From JAVBNF01 sp031551725 (GTDB lineage Bacteria; Bacteroidota; Bacteroidia; Bacteroidales; P3), in the NCBI GenBank assembly GCA_031551725.1, contig JAVBNF010000033.1, forward strand, positions 1 through 64,000: a stretch of 64,000 nucleotides of DNA, given 5' to 3'. The notes under the pieces were generated by a model, which ran no database searches, was not told the origin of the DNA, and saw only the letters and a list, made by a program, of their open reading frames with translations. Each line of letters opens with the position of its first letter. Position 1 is the first letter of the stretch. Below are positions 40,727 to 52,200 of the stretch, in pieces. Made by a program: the position numbers and the translations under genes.

Positions 40727-41092
40727 ATGTCGGATTTTCATACATTAGGTCTTGAAGGGGAAACCCTTGCTGTTGAATATTTAGAACAGCGAGGGTTTCA
40801 AATTCTTGAACGGAACTGGCGTTCGGGACACAAAGAAATTGACATTATTGCCGCCAAAGGCGATTGTGTACATTTTGTAGAGGTAAAAACACGTTCAACG
40901 GCTCTTTGGGGGACACCGGAAGCATCGGTAACAGCCTCCAAAAGGAAACTGATTATTTTAGCAGCTAATCATTATATTCAAAAAAACAATATCGCCAAAG
41001 AAGCTCGCTTTGATGTTATTTCTATCTTGAAAAAACAAGAAAGCAGCAGCGTTGATTATATGCCGGATGCCTATTCTTTTACACGGCGTTAA
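40727..41092 (+). CDS. yraN: YraN family (UPF0102) nuclease-like protein
   Basis: 121 residues with the restriction-endonuclease-like core ERNWRSGHKEIDIIAAKGDC and HFVEVKTRST (D...ExK). Function in the cell is unresolved. Its TAA stop overlaps the stop of the convergent PorP-like gene at the palindrome TTAA (41089-41092), leaving no space for a terminator. Confidence 0.9.
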   Translation: MSDFHTLGLEGETLAVEYLEQRGFQILERNWRSGHKEIDIIAAKGDCVHFVEVKTRSTALWGTPEASVTASKRKLIILAANHYIQKNNIAKEARFDVISILKKQESSSVDYMPDAYSFTRR

Positions 41093-42018
41093 TTTCTAAA
41101 CGGCGTATAGGTTAACGAAATATTAAACAAATTGCTAAAAGAACTACCTGCATAAAATTCCATACTTCCCATGAGTGTCAATCCATTAAATGCCACTCCA
41201 ACTGCAGGAATAAGTACATTCGGATTACGGAAATAAAGTCCACCGATAAAGCCATTATCACGATCGTTTACAAACTTAGTTAAAGCTCCTATTTCAACAT
41301 ATTGAGAGCCGCCTTGAGCAGAATACAAAACCGAGGGAGTAACGGAACCAAAGTCTGTCAAAATAAAACTTCCTGCTGTTATTGTTGTTTTAAAAATGGT
41401 CATTTCTTTTTTGGGATCTGGAATAAGGTGCCAGAGTCCAAGACCGCCAAATATTACACAGCGAGAATTGAAAACGCCTTCATAAAGTCCGCCGAGACTT
41501 GCATCGGGAAGCACTCGTTTGTCGTATGGAATATTAGGATGTAAATCCGGATTTATAAAGCTCGGATAGCTGGGGTCCCATTGACTCGGAAAAACGAGCT
41601 TATCCACATCATAGCTAAACTGGCGCAATCCGGCTTGAAGACCGAATGTAATCGAATGAGAACTTGTATAATCTTCATATAAAGCAATTCGATATGCAAA
41701 AGAGCCGGCCAAACTAAAGTCTTGATACCCGTTTTTATTCACCGAATTATTATAAACGCTCAAGCCTAAACCCACATTTTGCTGTTCGGACACACTAAAT
41801 TCTGCAGAGGCTCCAAATGAGCGAATTCCGCCATATTCTCCGGCATTCATCTGCGATTTATTATAAGCATTTAGACGGAAATAGCCATAAAACATCCCCG
41901 TATTTGCAACGTTCAAACTCAAAGGAGGTGAAGAAGCAAAAGACAAGGGAAAGTCTACCTGTGCGGACATACGTAACCCAAGCATAGAGAAAAACAAAAG
42001 AACGACTACTTTTTTCAT
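41089..42018 (-). CDS. PorP/SprF-like type IX secretion membrane protein B
   Basis: A 309-residue outer-membrane protein with signal peptide (VVLLFFSMLGLRMSAQ) and PorP/SprF-like barrel strands (FGASAEFSVSEQQNVGLGLS; HSITFGLQAGLRQFSYDVDK; GGLYFRNPNVLIPAVGVAFN). The usual N-terminal QDPQFTQYMFNPLYxNPA motif is replaced by VDFPLSFASSPPLSLNVANTGMF-like sequence (first 20: VDFPLSFASSPPLSLNVANT), so it is a divergent member. It lies 31 bases after giant adhesin 2. By analogy with SprF/SprB, it probably helps export or anchor that adhesin. Confidence 0.82.
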   Translation of the reverse strand: MKKVVVLLFFSMLGLRMSAQVDFPLSFASSPPLSLNVANTGMFYGYFRLNAYNKSQMNAGEYGGIRSFGASAEFSVSEQQNVGLGLSVYNNSVNKNGYQDFSLAGSFAYRIALYEDYTSSHSITFGLQAGLRQFSYDVDKLVFPSQWDPSYPSFINPDLHPNIPYDKRVLPDASLGGLYEGVFNSRCVIFGGLGLWHLIPDPKKEMTIFKTTITAGSFILTDFGSVTPSVLYSAQGGSQYVEIGALTKFVNDRDNGFIGGLYFRNPNVLIPAVGVAFNGLTLMGSMEFYAGSSFSNLFNISLTYTPFRN

Positions 42019-42049
42019 TAAAACCTAAAAACTCTCTATTCTTTCATAA

Positions 42050-45000
42050 TTACCTAACCAACACAAGATTGCCTCTACGCTCTTCGAGCATTCCAGATTT
42101 CGTTGTTGCTTTCAGAACAAATACATAACTTCCGGCAGGTTGCGGCGTACCCTTGTAAATTCCATCCCAACCCGAAACAGGATCTGTTGTTTCGAACAAC
42201 AAAACACCTCCATTGTTATATACTTTGAGTGAGAAAGAAGCAACCGCTTCAATAGAAAACACTTTAAATACACGGTCTTCCGGGTTAGATCCATCCGGCA
42301 TAAAAGCATTCGGCACCATGAATATGCTTCCACTCCTTTCAGAAACAATCAATTGGCGAGATACAGAATCTCTACATCCGTCTTTGCTGATAGCTAATAA
42401 AGAAACACTGTACGTTCCCGCTTTCAAATAGGTATGTACAGGATCTTTTTCCGATGATTGTACATTGTTATCCAAACTCCATTGCCATGTGGCAGCATTC
42501 TCAGTTTGGGCCGTAAATTGTACCTCATCGCCGGTAAAAATTGTATTTGGTGAAAAATCCAATCCTGCAACAACATCTTCTTTTGCTGTCACAACAACGC
42601 GGGCAAAATCAGTAGGGCATTTTCCGGAAACCAACGCAGAACGGACAAAATACTCATTCGGATCCACATTTGTGTACATTGCTCCTGTGAAAACAGCAGC
42701 TCGATTTGTATCGATATACCATGTGTAAATTTGTTCGTTATCAATATCTTTTACAAACAAATCCGCTTTTTCGTTTTTACAAATAGATGCTCCATCAATG
42801 GAAGGCGATGCACTTTGCATTTTAACTTGTACGGATACCGTATCACGACGTGTACAGTTTCCACTCTTACCCGTTAAAATATAATTCATATTTTGCGAAG
42901 GCGTTGCCAACGGACTCAAGATGACCGTGCTTGAAAGCGTTGCCGATGGCGACCAAGTACTTACATCCGCATTACTTTTCCCATTTAGTCGAAAGTTTTC
43001 GCCTAAACATATTATTTGATCTTCACCGGCATTTACGTTCAAATCATAAACTTTTAATTTAATCGTTTTTGATTTAACAGAAGTGCCCATCACACAACTT
43101 GCATTCTGTTGAGCAACAACATATATCGAATCTCCGAGGGTCATTGACCAAATTAAATTGGAGGAACTATTACCCTTTTTCACACCATTAACATACCATT
43201 CGTAAACAGAAGCATATTGGCTTTGCGCGTTAAAAGTAACCATTTCGCCCTTACAAACCGAATCTTTAGAATATTGCAATTTGATAGACAATGTATCTGT
43301 AGTTGCAATAACCGTTATTTTGATAGAATCGGACACTTGGCACGGACGACCTTTATCGATTGTGAATTTGTAAGTTGTCGTAGCTTCGGGACGTGCAACA
43401 GGATTAGAGATGTTGTAATGACTTAATGTTGTGTCTTCTCTCCATGTATAGGTTGTTCCACCCGAAACCATAAATTGTACCGGATTTTTAGGAACACAAA
43501 GCGTGGTATCTTTTGTTTTTTGAACTATAATCGGGGCATCCACAACCATTTTAAGCACATTTGAACGATTTTCACGTGTAGGATCAAAAGAAGCACTCAG
43601 TACACAATAAACACTATCTCCATGTGCAGGCTGATAGCTAAATGAAGCTCCGGATTCCGGTTGCAAAGTTGTATTCACATACCATTTATAAGTATCTCCG
43701 GTTCTCGACACGGAAGTAAAGTTTACAGTAGTTCCTCCACAAACCGTATCTGCATCGGCGGAGATTTTTATCTCCAACGTATCAATCACATTCACACGTA
43801 CCTCATCGGTAATTTCACAACCATTGCCGGCAGTTGAAACAACGCGATAGATAGTTGTAGCTGTTGGTTTGACATACGTAGAATCTTTCGTTGGCGAAGA
43901 AATCGTCTGCTGCGCAGTCGATGGTACAGATGTCCATGAATAACCAACAACATCAGTAGCAACGGGTGTTGAAACCCAAAGTAAAACGCTGTCTTCAGCT
44001 TTAATTGTTTGCGTTGCTATGATCGTTGTGGAAGGAACCGATTTTTCGACAATGTATTTTGCCGGAGATATAGCACTCAACACGCCGCAAGCCGGAGAAG
44101 ACACGTCTGCCTTAGCATATACAGAATCTGCGTCTTCCAAGTTATCATACGTATACTCGTTGCCGGAAATTGCGTCCATACTTTGAGTTCTCGGATTGAA
44201 GAACGAATAATCGAAATAGGTGCGATTCAAACCTGTAGCACTTGCCACAAAGGTAAACGAATGATCCTGACCGGCACAATATTGAGGCTCTCCGCCATTT
44301 TGCAGTTGAATGCTTACAACCGGATTTACGATATTCGGCGCCATAATAACGGTGATGGTTGCAGTATCCGGACATACTCCTTTTTTGGAGACAATCGCTT
44401 TATAAACGCTGCTATCAACCGTTGGCGTAACAATTAATTCCGCATTTTTTTGGTTGGTACCGACACTCGGATCATTTGGCGACAGCCATTGATAAACCGG
44501 ATGTTCTGTTGTTCCGGTTGCAATCAGTTTAAGAGAACTTCCTTCGCACACAGCTGCAGCACCGGTATTTGTAGGATACTTATGTCCACCTCCGCTTATC
44601 GTTTGCGTTTGGATTTGTGCATCAAATTTACTGAAAATTTCAACCGTTTGAGGATTCGATGTATCTGTGTTTGATTTACAAGTGTTTACATTTGAAACAA
44701 GGACCACATCAATAGCCCATACACCCGGAGACAGCGCACGCGTTTCAAAAACCGTATCGCTAGTTGTACGAAGTAAATTTGTCGAGCCGTCTGTATTTAA
44801 TGTTCTCCAGAAATATTTCGGATTTGTTCCCACATTCTGGGAAATAGCATCAAAATAAACCGATTGTAAAGCACAAGCCACAGAATCGCGGCGCTTAAGT
44901 TGAACTTTTACTTCCAAATTAGGCTTTGTTGTTACCACAACCGTATCGTATTTTTTACAGGTGGTAGTCGTATTTTTTGCTTCAAGGATAAATACTGTTG

Positions 45001-48000
45001 CAGAATCCGATCCCGGCGATGCCATGGGTTGAAGAGCTGTAGACGGACTAAGTTTCGCGGCAGGCAACCATGAGTATGCATCTGCTCCGCTTGCTGTTGC
45101 TTTCAGCTGTACCGAAGTGTTGGCGCAAATCATAGTATCCGACCCGGCATTAACGATCGGCAGCGGATGAATAGTCATTGATGCAACAGCGCTAACCGTT
45201 CCATCGTTCTGCAAATTGGTTGCACAGCGGAAATTGGAACTTAAAACAACGGTAACATCCTCTCCTGGTTTTAATTTATTGGTTTTATATTTTAAACCAT
45301 GATAATTTTCAACAGTATCATTACCAATTTTCCATAAAATTCGAGGACTGCCCCCTGCATAAACAGGAACAGCTGTATATTCAACGCTGTCATTTTCGCA
45401 AGCAGTTGACACATTTCCGGAAACCGTAACCGATGCCGGGGCAGGATTAAAAATATTAAACCCAAATTTCGGCGTTACGGCAATATCGCGTACAGAGCCT
45501 CCATTACAGTTGGTATCTCTTACAACGATAGCCCAAACAGAGTCGCCGGACTTCAAAACAGGCCACATCAAAACGGGGTCATCCGGATCACTGTTATTCC
45601 ACACTGAATCAATAGTATAAAGAGGATACCCATTTTTAAAATAGCTTTCTTCATCGTCTATATCGGTCGAATTGGTGTTTAACCACTTGGGATTGCTGGC
45701 ACCACTCAGAAATGGATAAGGTTTATAATATTTGGGGCTACCGGAAGTATTACTCGGAGGAAACTGGTAGCGTGCAATTTCTTTCCCATTGTAAACCCAT
45801 ATCACAATGGCATTTTTACCAAGATTTTTCATTCCCGACAAATAAAAAGTTGTTGCGGCAGATGAACAAACCGTATCTCCACCTAAATCCGAATGCACGG
45901 TTCCGGCAAGCAATGCTGAACCGGCAACCGGCAACTGCCTGGGTGTATAATCTTGAGAACGAGCATCTTCGTATTCTAAACAATGGGAGGTTGTGTTCTT
46001 TATAGACACATGAATACGGTCATAATAGTTTTGAGTAGGAATATTCACTTTATAACCATACTCTACTTTTCCAGTAGCATATTCTCTTTTAGTAAATGCA
46101 TTAAGCGACGGATGATATTCGGCATCTAATTTATCATTTCGGTAAACGGAAACAATGGGTTGGGAACCCGGATCGAGTATAGCCATGCTATAAAGCGGTG
46201 CCACGTTATTACATTTATCGAAACCCGATTCAATACCGAATGCATAAATCGACGGAAATTGGTAGCGCTCTACATTTGGATTAAAAACTTCCGACAGAAT
46301 CATTGGCGTACTCACACATTTTTCATCTGATATGATTTCAAAAGAAACGGAGTCGTTTTCAACCATTGCATTCGTTGTAAACACCGTGTCGGTTGCACCA
46401 AGTACATAGTTATTATTTATTCTCCACTGGATTTTCGGATTCGGTCCGCCATTTTCAAAACGCGCATGAAAAGTCAACTGTTGGTATGCGCACTTATTGA
46501 TCATTGCAGAATCCTTCAACACATGTGCTTTAAGCTGAATGTAGTCTCGCATTTCCATCGTGTCGCAAATTGTAAGCTCACCTCTATTACTGCTCACGTT
46601 CACGCAAACGGCCGTCACACCGTAATAAGTGAGTAAAGGAGCTTTCGCCGATGGGTCGGATATCGTTGGCTGAGTTGTGCCGGAAACTATGGATGTGGCC
46701 GTCCAATGATATGAAACATCGGGACCCGCCCCTTCCAAAGTAGCATACAAAGTTACCGTATCTTTTTGTTCTTGATTTCCGCATATTACAATAGGGAAAG
46801 GTGTAATCTTTCCTTTCATGATTTCTCCATCAATATTCACACCCATACGGCCGGAGTAGGTACATCCCATTTTATCGGAAAGATTAACAATATAAGCCGT
46901 AGAAGTATATGCTTCCGGAGCAGGAACATTCAATAGCGCATCAAGTTCCGGACGGGTGTAGGCGGTTGCAGGATGAATGCCTCTAACTGTGTCTGACGGA
47001 TATTGCAGCCACTCTACATGAATCGGAGCATATTTTTCGATGCTTTCACTTCCGTTAATTGTGTTTAAAGAAGCGTTCAACACAGGTGGTTTCGAAAAAA
47101 GGACAAACGTATCTTCGGGCATTTTCAAACGCAATTGAGGACTTAATACATCTACCTTCACGGTATCGCTGCTCACACAGCCATGATCGTCGCTTACAGA
47201 GAACAGATAGCTGTATTGACCGGGCATTGTCCCTTTAAAAATAGGATTTTGCGAGGTAGTGTCGGTCCAACATGAACCCGGATTTGGAACGGGAGCCCCG
47301 GGTAAAGACTTCCAAAGGAAAGAAATACGCGGTTGGGGAGTAGATGTTCCATTTTGCATTCGGGTAAAGGTCATAGAGTCTGCCGAAACGGTTTTAAACA
47401 CATTCAAACACACCGTATCCGATTTCAAGGAAGGCGCCAGTGTGAGTATCGGCAAGTCACGCGGTACAATTTTCACCGTATCACAAAGATTTTTTGCAGG
47501 GGGGACAAAAACGTGTTTGAGAGCACTATCTCTGTAGTATGTGGTGTTTATCAAATATGTTGTAAGTACCTTTCCTTGTGGCGTGATAAAGGAACCATTC
47601 CCTCCTCCTTTATAGGGGAAAGGGGTTAAGAAAGCAGGTGCTCTTTTCTTATATTTAAAACGCACTTTAAAAAGAACGGGCCCTTGTCCATTATCTCTAT
47701 CTTCATCAAAATTGATATTTCCTGCTGCACCGAGCCACATCACATTCAGACGGAAGGAGGCTTGACCTCCTGCTCCAACTCCATTGGTATCAATTACATA
47801 GTATACCATCGGAACCATCCCACCGTTAATCAGTTTAGGATGCACATCTTTTAAATCGAGCACTACTCGCGACATCCCGGTGTTTACCGCCGTAATAGGT
47901 TCAATAACAGAGGTGTCCGAAATCTTTAAATTGATAAGAAAAGCGGCGGTTCCTCCCGCTCCCCCATAATGCTGAGTGCGATAGGTGCCCTGTATATGAA

Positions 48001-48256
48001 TAGGCACTAAGATATCTTCCCCTGCACAGGCTTTGATGGGCGCTGTATCCGACACGAAGGAAAATCCCAACGTAAGCATCTCGTTGAGCGAAGGTGCTTG
48101 TGTCGTTGTTCCCGGTGCTTTCATGGGACCGCCGGGCACATAAAAGTCTTCCAATTGAACTAAAGGATATTGCCGGTCTTGAGCATAAAAGCTCTCATTT
48201 CCCATTAAAAGGGTAAAGCAGATCACGAGGAACATGCCTATTGTTCGATTATTCAT
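42050..48256 (-). CDS. Giant adhesin 2, T9SS-secreted, Ig-like/PKD repeats with CHU_C domain
   Basis: A 2,068-residue surface protein. Signal peptide MNNRTIGMFLVICFTLLMGN...FYAQ; an N-terminal beta domain (about residues 30-250) with cohesin-like features (FRLNVMWLGAAGNINFDEDR); then about fifteen Ig-like/PKD-like repeats of ~80-100 residues (NAGSDTMICANTSVQLKATA; NAGEDQIICLGENFRLNGKS); a PKD domain (TYLKAGTYSVSLLAISKDGC); and a C-terminal gliding-motility type-B sorting domain (VPNAFMPDGSNPEDRVFKVF; FSLKVYNNGGVLLFE; GWDGIYKGTPQPAGSYVFVL). The start is taken at the ATG at 48256 because GGTGGAGG lies directly before it; the longer frame from 48307 adds a charged leader. Likely a cell-surface adhesin. 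Confidence 0.9.
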   Translation of the reverse strand: MNNRTIGMFLVICFTLLMGNESFYAQDRQYPLVQLEDFYVPGGPMKAPGTTTQAPSLNEMLTLGFSFVSDTAPIKACAGEDILVPIHIQGTYRTQHYGGAGGTAAFLINLKISDTSVIEPITAVNTGMSRVVLDLKDVHPKLINGGMVPMVYYVIDTNGVGAGGQASFRLNVMWLGAAGNINFDEDRDNGQGPVLFKVRFKYKKRAPAFLTPFPYKGGGNGSFITPQGKVLTTYLINTTYYRDSALKHVFVPPAKNLCDTVKIVPRDLPILTLAPSLKSDTVCLNVFKTVSADSMTFTRMQNGTSTPQPRISFLWKSLPGAPVPNPGSCWTDTTSQNPIFKGTMPGQYSYLFSVSDDHGCVSSDTVKVDVLSPQLRLKMPEDTFVLFSKPPVLNASLNTINGSESIEKYAPIHVEWLQYPSDTVRGIHPATAYTRPELDALLNVPAPEAYTSTAYIVNLSDKMGCTYSGRMGVNIDGEIMKGKITPFPIVICGNQEQKDTVTLYATLEGAGPDVSYHWTATSIVSGTTQPTISDPSAKAPLLTYYGVTAVCVNVSSNRGELTICDTMEMRDYIQLKAHVLKDSAMINKCAYQQLTFHARFENGGPNPKIQWRINNNYVLGATDTVFTTNAMVENDSVSFEIISDEKCVSTPMILSEVFNPNVERYQFPSIYAFGIESGFDKCNNVAPLYSMAILDPGSQPIVSVYRNDKLDAEYHPSLNAFTKREYATGKVEYGYKVNIPTQNYYDRIHVSIKNTTSHCLEYEDARSQDYTPRQLPVAGSALLAGTVHSDLGGDTVCSSAATTFYLSGMKNLGKNAIVIWVYNGKEIARYQFPPSNTSGSPKYYKPYPFLSGASNPKWLNTNSTDIDDEESYFKNGYPLYTIDSVWNNSDPDDPVLMWPVLKSGDSVWAIVVRDTNCNGGSVRDIAVTPKFGFNIFNPAPASVTVSGNVSTACENDSVEYTAVPVYAGGSPRILWKIGNDTVENYHGLKYKTNKLKPGEDVTVVLSSNFRCATNLQNDGTVSAVASMTIHPLPIVNAGSDTMICANTSVQLKATASGADAYSWLPAAKLSPSTALQPMASPGSDSATVFILEAKNTTTTCKKYDTVVVTTKPNLEVKVQLKRRDSVACALQSVYFDAISQNVGTNPKYFWRTLNTDGSTNLLRTTSDTVFETRALSPGVWAIDVVLVSNVNTCKSNTDTSNPQTVEIFSKFDAQIQTQTISGGGHKYPTNTGAAAVCEGSSLKLIATGTTEHPVYQWLSPNDPSVGTNQKNAELIVTPTVDSSVYKAIVSKKGVCPDTATITVIMAPNIVNPVVSIQLQNGGEPQYCAGQDHSFTFVASATGLNRTYFDYSFFNPRTQSMDAISGNEYTYDNLEDADSVYAKADVSSPACGVLSAISPAKYIVEKSVPSTTIIATQTIKAEDSVLLWVSTPVATDVVGYSWTSVPSTAQQTISSPTKDSTYVKPTATTIYRVVSTAGNGCEITDEVRVNVIDTLEIKISADADTVCGGTTVNFTSVSRTGDTYKWYVNTTLQPESGASFSYQPAHGDSVYCVLSASFDPTRENRSNVLKMVVDAPIIVQKTKDTTLCVPKNPVQFMVSGGTTYTWREDTTLSHYNISNPVARPEATTTYKFTIDKGRPCQVSDSIKITVIATTDTLSIKLQYSKDSVCKGEMVTFNAQSQYASVYEWYVNGVKKGNSSSNLIWSMTLGDSIYVVAQQNASCVMGTSVKSKTIKLKVYDLNVNAGEDQIICLGENFRLNGKSNADVSTWSPSATLSSTVILSPLATPSQNMNYILTGKSGNCTRRDTVSVQVKMQSASPSIDGASICKNEKADLFVKDIDNEQIYTWYIDTNRAAVFTGAMYTNVDPNEYFVRSALVSGKCPTDFARVVVTAKEDVVAGLDFSPNTIFTGDEVQFTAQTENAATWQWSLDNNVQSSEKDPVHTYLKAGTYSVSLLAISKDGCRDSVSRQLIVSERSGSIFMVPNAFMPDGSNPEDRVFKVFSIEAVASFSLKVYNNGGVLLFETTDPVSGWDGIYKGTPQPAGSYVFVLKATTKSGMLEERRGNLVLVR

Positions 48257-48333
48257 CCTCCACCTCTCTTTCTTATTCTTACAATTAAAAATGTAACTAT
48301 GTTTCATTAACTTTTCTTTAATTTTCTTAACTT

Positions 48334-49248
48334 TTAAATATCCGGATGTATATCCATTCTGTCCAAGCGCGTTTGTCCGCGTATAATCTGAGTTCTAATA
48401 CCCAAAGTTATTTCATGTGATCCGGGAGCTCCAGCCGATTTCATAAATCCGGTATTGAAATCGTAGGAGTAACCAACCGTTATTGGACCGATACTAACCC
48501 CGGCAAGGATAGCGAAAGCATCTCTACGAACAGAAGCTCCAAGTAAGAAGCGGTCACTGTATGAAATCCGCAAATTCGCATCAAAATTAGTAATAAACGA
48601 AGGGTTTCGAACAACAAAACCGGGAATGATCATCCAATTTTGGTTAATTTCATAAAAATATGAGAAATAATAATAAATATGCATGTTCTTTTGGGCCTCA
48701 TTTTCTGCTATATACAGCGGCAAATGGGTTACCGACACGCCGACAAAAAACTCAGGGGTATAAAATTCTACTCCTAATCCTATATCGTCATTCCATGCAT
48801 TTTTCACATTTATCAAACTTCCGTCCGGTTTTGTTCCATTGGTAATACTTGTATTAAGCATTCCCAAGCTCAGCCCCATTGCCAAAAACGAGGATTCCTG
48901 AACTTGCAGGTGATAAGCATAAGAAAGTTTAAAATTCAAATTATTTTCCACATTCTGCTTGGAAGACATGACACTCACCCCCACTCCCGACCGGTAATCG
49001 GCCAAATACTGAGTGGCATTAAGCATCAATGTCCGGTATCCGTTAGAAAATCCCATCCATTGTTCTCGATCGGTGAGCGAGATATGGAGCAGGTCATCAA
49101 CAGATGTTGCTGCCGGATTGAAAAACAACTTGTTTGCAGCAAACTGTGTAAGCTGCGGGTCGTTCTGTCCCCTTATCATGCCGGTTGTAGTCAGCAGAGC
49201 GACCACAACCAAGCATTTAAATAGGGTGTTTTTTACGTAATATAACAT
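48334..49248 (-). CDS. PorP/SprF-like type IX secretion membrane protein A
   Basis: A 304-residue outer-membrane protein with signal peptide and the canonical PorP/SprF opening QNDPQLTQFAANKLFFNPAA followed by LTDREQWMGFSNG. Barrel strands follow (GVGVSVMSSKQNVENNLNFK; LSYAYHLQVQESSFLAMGLS; DANLRISYSDRFLLGASVRR). It starts 16 bases after the stop of giant adhesin 1, so it is probably the partner of that protein. Members of this family link T9SS cargo with type-B domains to the outer membrane. Confidence 0.92.
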   Translation of the reverse strand: MLYYVKNTLFKCLVVVALLTTTGMIRGQNDPQLTQFAANKLFFNPAATSVDDLLHISLTDREQWMGFSNGYRTLMLNATQYLADYRSGVGVSVMSSKQNVENNLNFKLSYAYHLQVQESSFLAMGLSLGMLNTSITNGTKPDGSLINVKNAWNDDIGLGVEFYTPEFFVGVSVTHLPLYIAENEAQKNMHIYYYFSYFYEINQNWMIIPGFVVRNPSFITNFDANLRISYSDRFLLGASVRRDAFAILAGVSIGPITVGYSYDFNTGFMKSAGAPGSHEITLGIRTQIIRGQTRLDRMDIHPDI

Positions 49249-49264
49249 TTTTCAAAAAATAACT

Positions 49265-52200
49265 TTACTTCAACTCTCCTTCAACAGGAACAACTGTTAT
49301 CGCTCCTTTTAATTCTATCGTACCATCGAGTGTCGGTATACGTGCACGATAGTAATAGGTACCGGATTTCACGGCCTTCCCTTTATACATGCCGTCCCAT
49401 CCGTGTTTACCGAACGGTTTGATTTGCATACCCCAGGAATCGTAAACTTCAATATCAAAATCGGGCAGTAATATTCTATTGATATTCGTACCCAAAACAT
49501 CCGACTTGTCTTCATTTAAAATTACAGACGGAACAGGTGTGATTGCAATACGAACCGAGTCTGTGCCCGTACATCCGTAGATGTCTTTCACATAAACAAT
49601 GGTATAATTGCTATCTAATGTTGCATCGGGCTGTGTGAATCCCTCATGTGTGAAATCGGTAGAAAAAACATTTGATCCCGAAGCCGTATCGGGGGCAATG
49701 TCTCGATGCTCGTCGATATATTTGAAGAAACGGTATTCCGGATAAATCGCAGGAGTTGCATGGAAATATACTGCTTGTCCTTCGAAATATTTGTCGTAAC
49801 GCATACGCGGCGCAACGTGCAGCTGAACAAACGGTTTTTCACGCAATTTAACAAATATTGCCCCATGTACTTCATTATCTCCATGGTCGAAAATTTGTAC
49901 GTAGTACTCCTTAACAGTTCCGGGATTTCCATTGACCATAAATCCGAAAGTAGAATCGGCGGTATACTCCGGTTTGTATCCTACCGGATAATCCGGCTGC
50001 TCAGGATTCCATGTATATCTCAACGGAGGATTACCGCCGGTTGTTTTCGGAGTCAACCAAAGTATTTGGCCCGGACAGATCATTAAGGTGTCATTCGGCC
50101 TCAAAACAGTGTCTACAACCGTATCTACATTTCCGTTAGGATAAACAATGGTTGTTTTCACAATAAATGAATCCAACACAAAGTTTGCAATCACTTTGAC
50201 AGAGTCTTTTCCGCTTCCGGAACAGTTATTTGAGTCGGTATAAATAGCTGTAAATACATACGTTTTCTTTTGCGTAAGCGGCACAGTCGCTGTAGATTCA
50301 ACGGTACTGTCGACCACCAATGTTCCCGGCAACCAGTGAATACTGTACGGAGCAACTCCACCGGTGACAGATGAACTTAATACTGTTGTATCTCCTTCGA
50401 TAATAATATGGTCGCGTGCAGTTACCGTAACCACAGGCACCGGATTGATGTGGATATTCACCGATTTTGTTTGCGGATCAGACAGCTGGCAATAGAGCTC
50501 CGACGCTGTTGACGGAGAAACCGTTACCGAAATCGTACGATCGCCGACAACCAGTGGGTCTGCATCTGCTCCTAATTCAGGTCCTGCTACCATTTCCGGA
50601 TTACGAATAATTTCCGTTCCATCAATTGTCCATGCATATTCTCCTTCGGAAATCGAATTATCTGTTGTATCGGTCCAGAACCTAATAGTACTTCCGAAAC
50701 AGAAGAGCGAATCCATCTTGATATTTACATCAAACGGAAGAAGTTCGCGAATTTTTATTTCTTTTTCAGCCAAAGTATCGTCGCAATCGTTCGTTACCTT
50801 ACAAGTGACTTTATATCCGGCAAAATGCTCTGCTGTCAATCCAAGTCCTTCAACTTCCGTCCATCGTATTCTGAATTCACGTTCATTGGTAGGCGTCGAT
50901 AATGTATTTGTAACCGAAGCGCCTCCCGGTGTTAGCAATTCCCATTCCCATGTAGTAGCATCTTCAGCAGCAGCGACAAAACGCGTTAACGTATCTATCT
51001 CGCAAATCTTAGCTCTACTGATATCGCGAACAATCGCTCCGGCCGACCAAACGTTGATGTCCATATCGGTCATCACACCTGCTGTTTCAAGTTTGACAAT
51101 CGGTTTGGTGGTGTCTTTGATCAAATTCGGATCTTTGCCATATCCGATGCATCGGAACAACCAACCGGCCATGTCTGCAGTATAGATGAAATCTAGATCA
51201 TAGCTGTCATATCCGCTGAACGGGCTAGCTGTGATATTTGTCCATCCACTTCCCTTATTGACCTGCCATTGCCATGTTTGGGGCATACCCATCGAATTAT
51301 CGTAGCTTGCAGTGATTTTAGACGTTTTATTATCTGCGCAGAGCTTCATGATTGCAATGCCGTTTTCCATAACAATTCTCGGATCAGTTGTGTCAATGAA
51401 AATATGGATATTCGGAGCTACTCTGATAAAAGTATCTTTCGGTGCTATCTCACCACAGCCGTCGTTGCTCACCAAATGACAGAAAACTCTCATTCGGTCA
51501 TGTTCTTCGGCCACTGTTGTAGCTAAGTTCCATAAAGAATCATTGTCCGCCATTTTCACAATATCCAAATGCGATCCGTCCCAATCTACGGTATCGATTG
51601 CCCAAACATATTTAAACGATCCGTTTTTGTCGGAAGAATGCATGTTGAATGTAACCGGATCTCCTTCAATTATAGAGAATGGAGTCGGATGAACACCATA
51701 GCTTGTCGGGAAATAAAATACGTTGAGCTTAAAGCCGGCAGAGGTGTCGTTTGCACGTGGATCATACGGATTTTTAGCAATTATTTTGAAATATTTGCCG
51801 TTCATCGCGCGCGTTGGATTAACAACCAAGGTGTCGACAACTTGGGTACAAATGGTACAGATCACACCCGAAGCATTGTATGGCTTATATACGCCATTTT
51901 TGGTGTCGCTAACCAAGAATTCGTACTGCGTGCCTGCATATTGTCCTGCCGCATTCAGATGTGAATAGATTTTCAATGTTTCGTTTTCACAAATACTGTA
52001 TTCGGCATTCGTATTATTGAATGGGAATGCAGTATCTACAGGCCCGAGAACATGAACGGTATCGATATTTAATTTCTCGACCACTCTGATTTTCATATAG
52101 GCCGTATCTTTACCGCAACCGCTGCTCGCAACTGCTCGATATTTGTAAAGCCCCGTATCCGCAAGAGCGCAATCGGATTTCTGCAATGTAACGATGTTAC

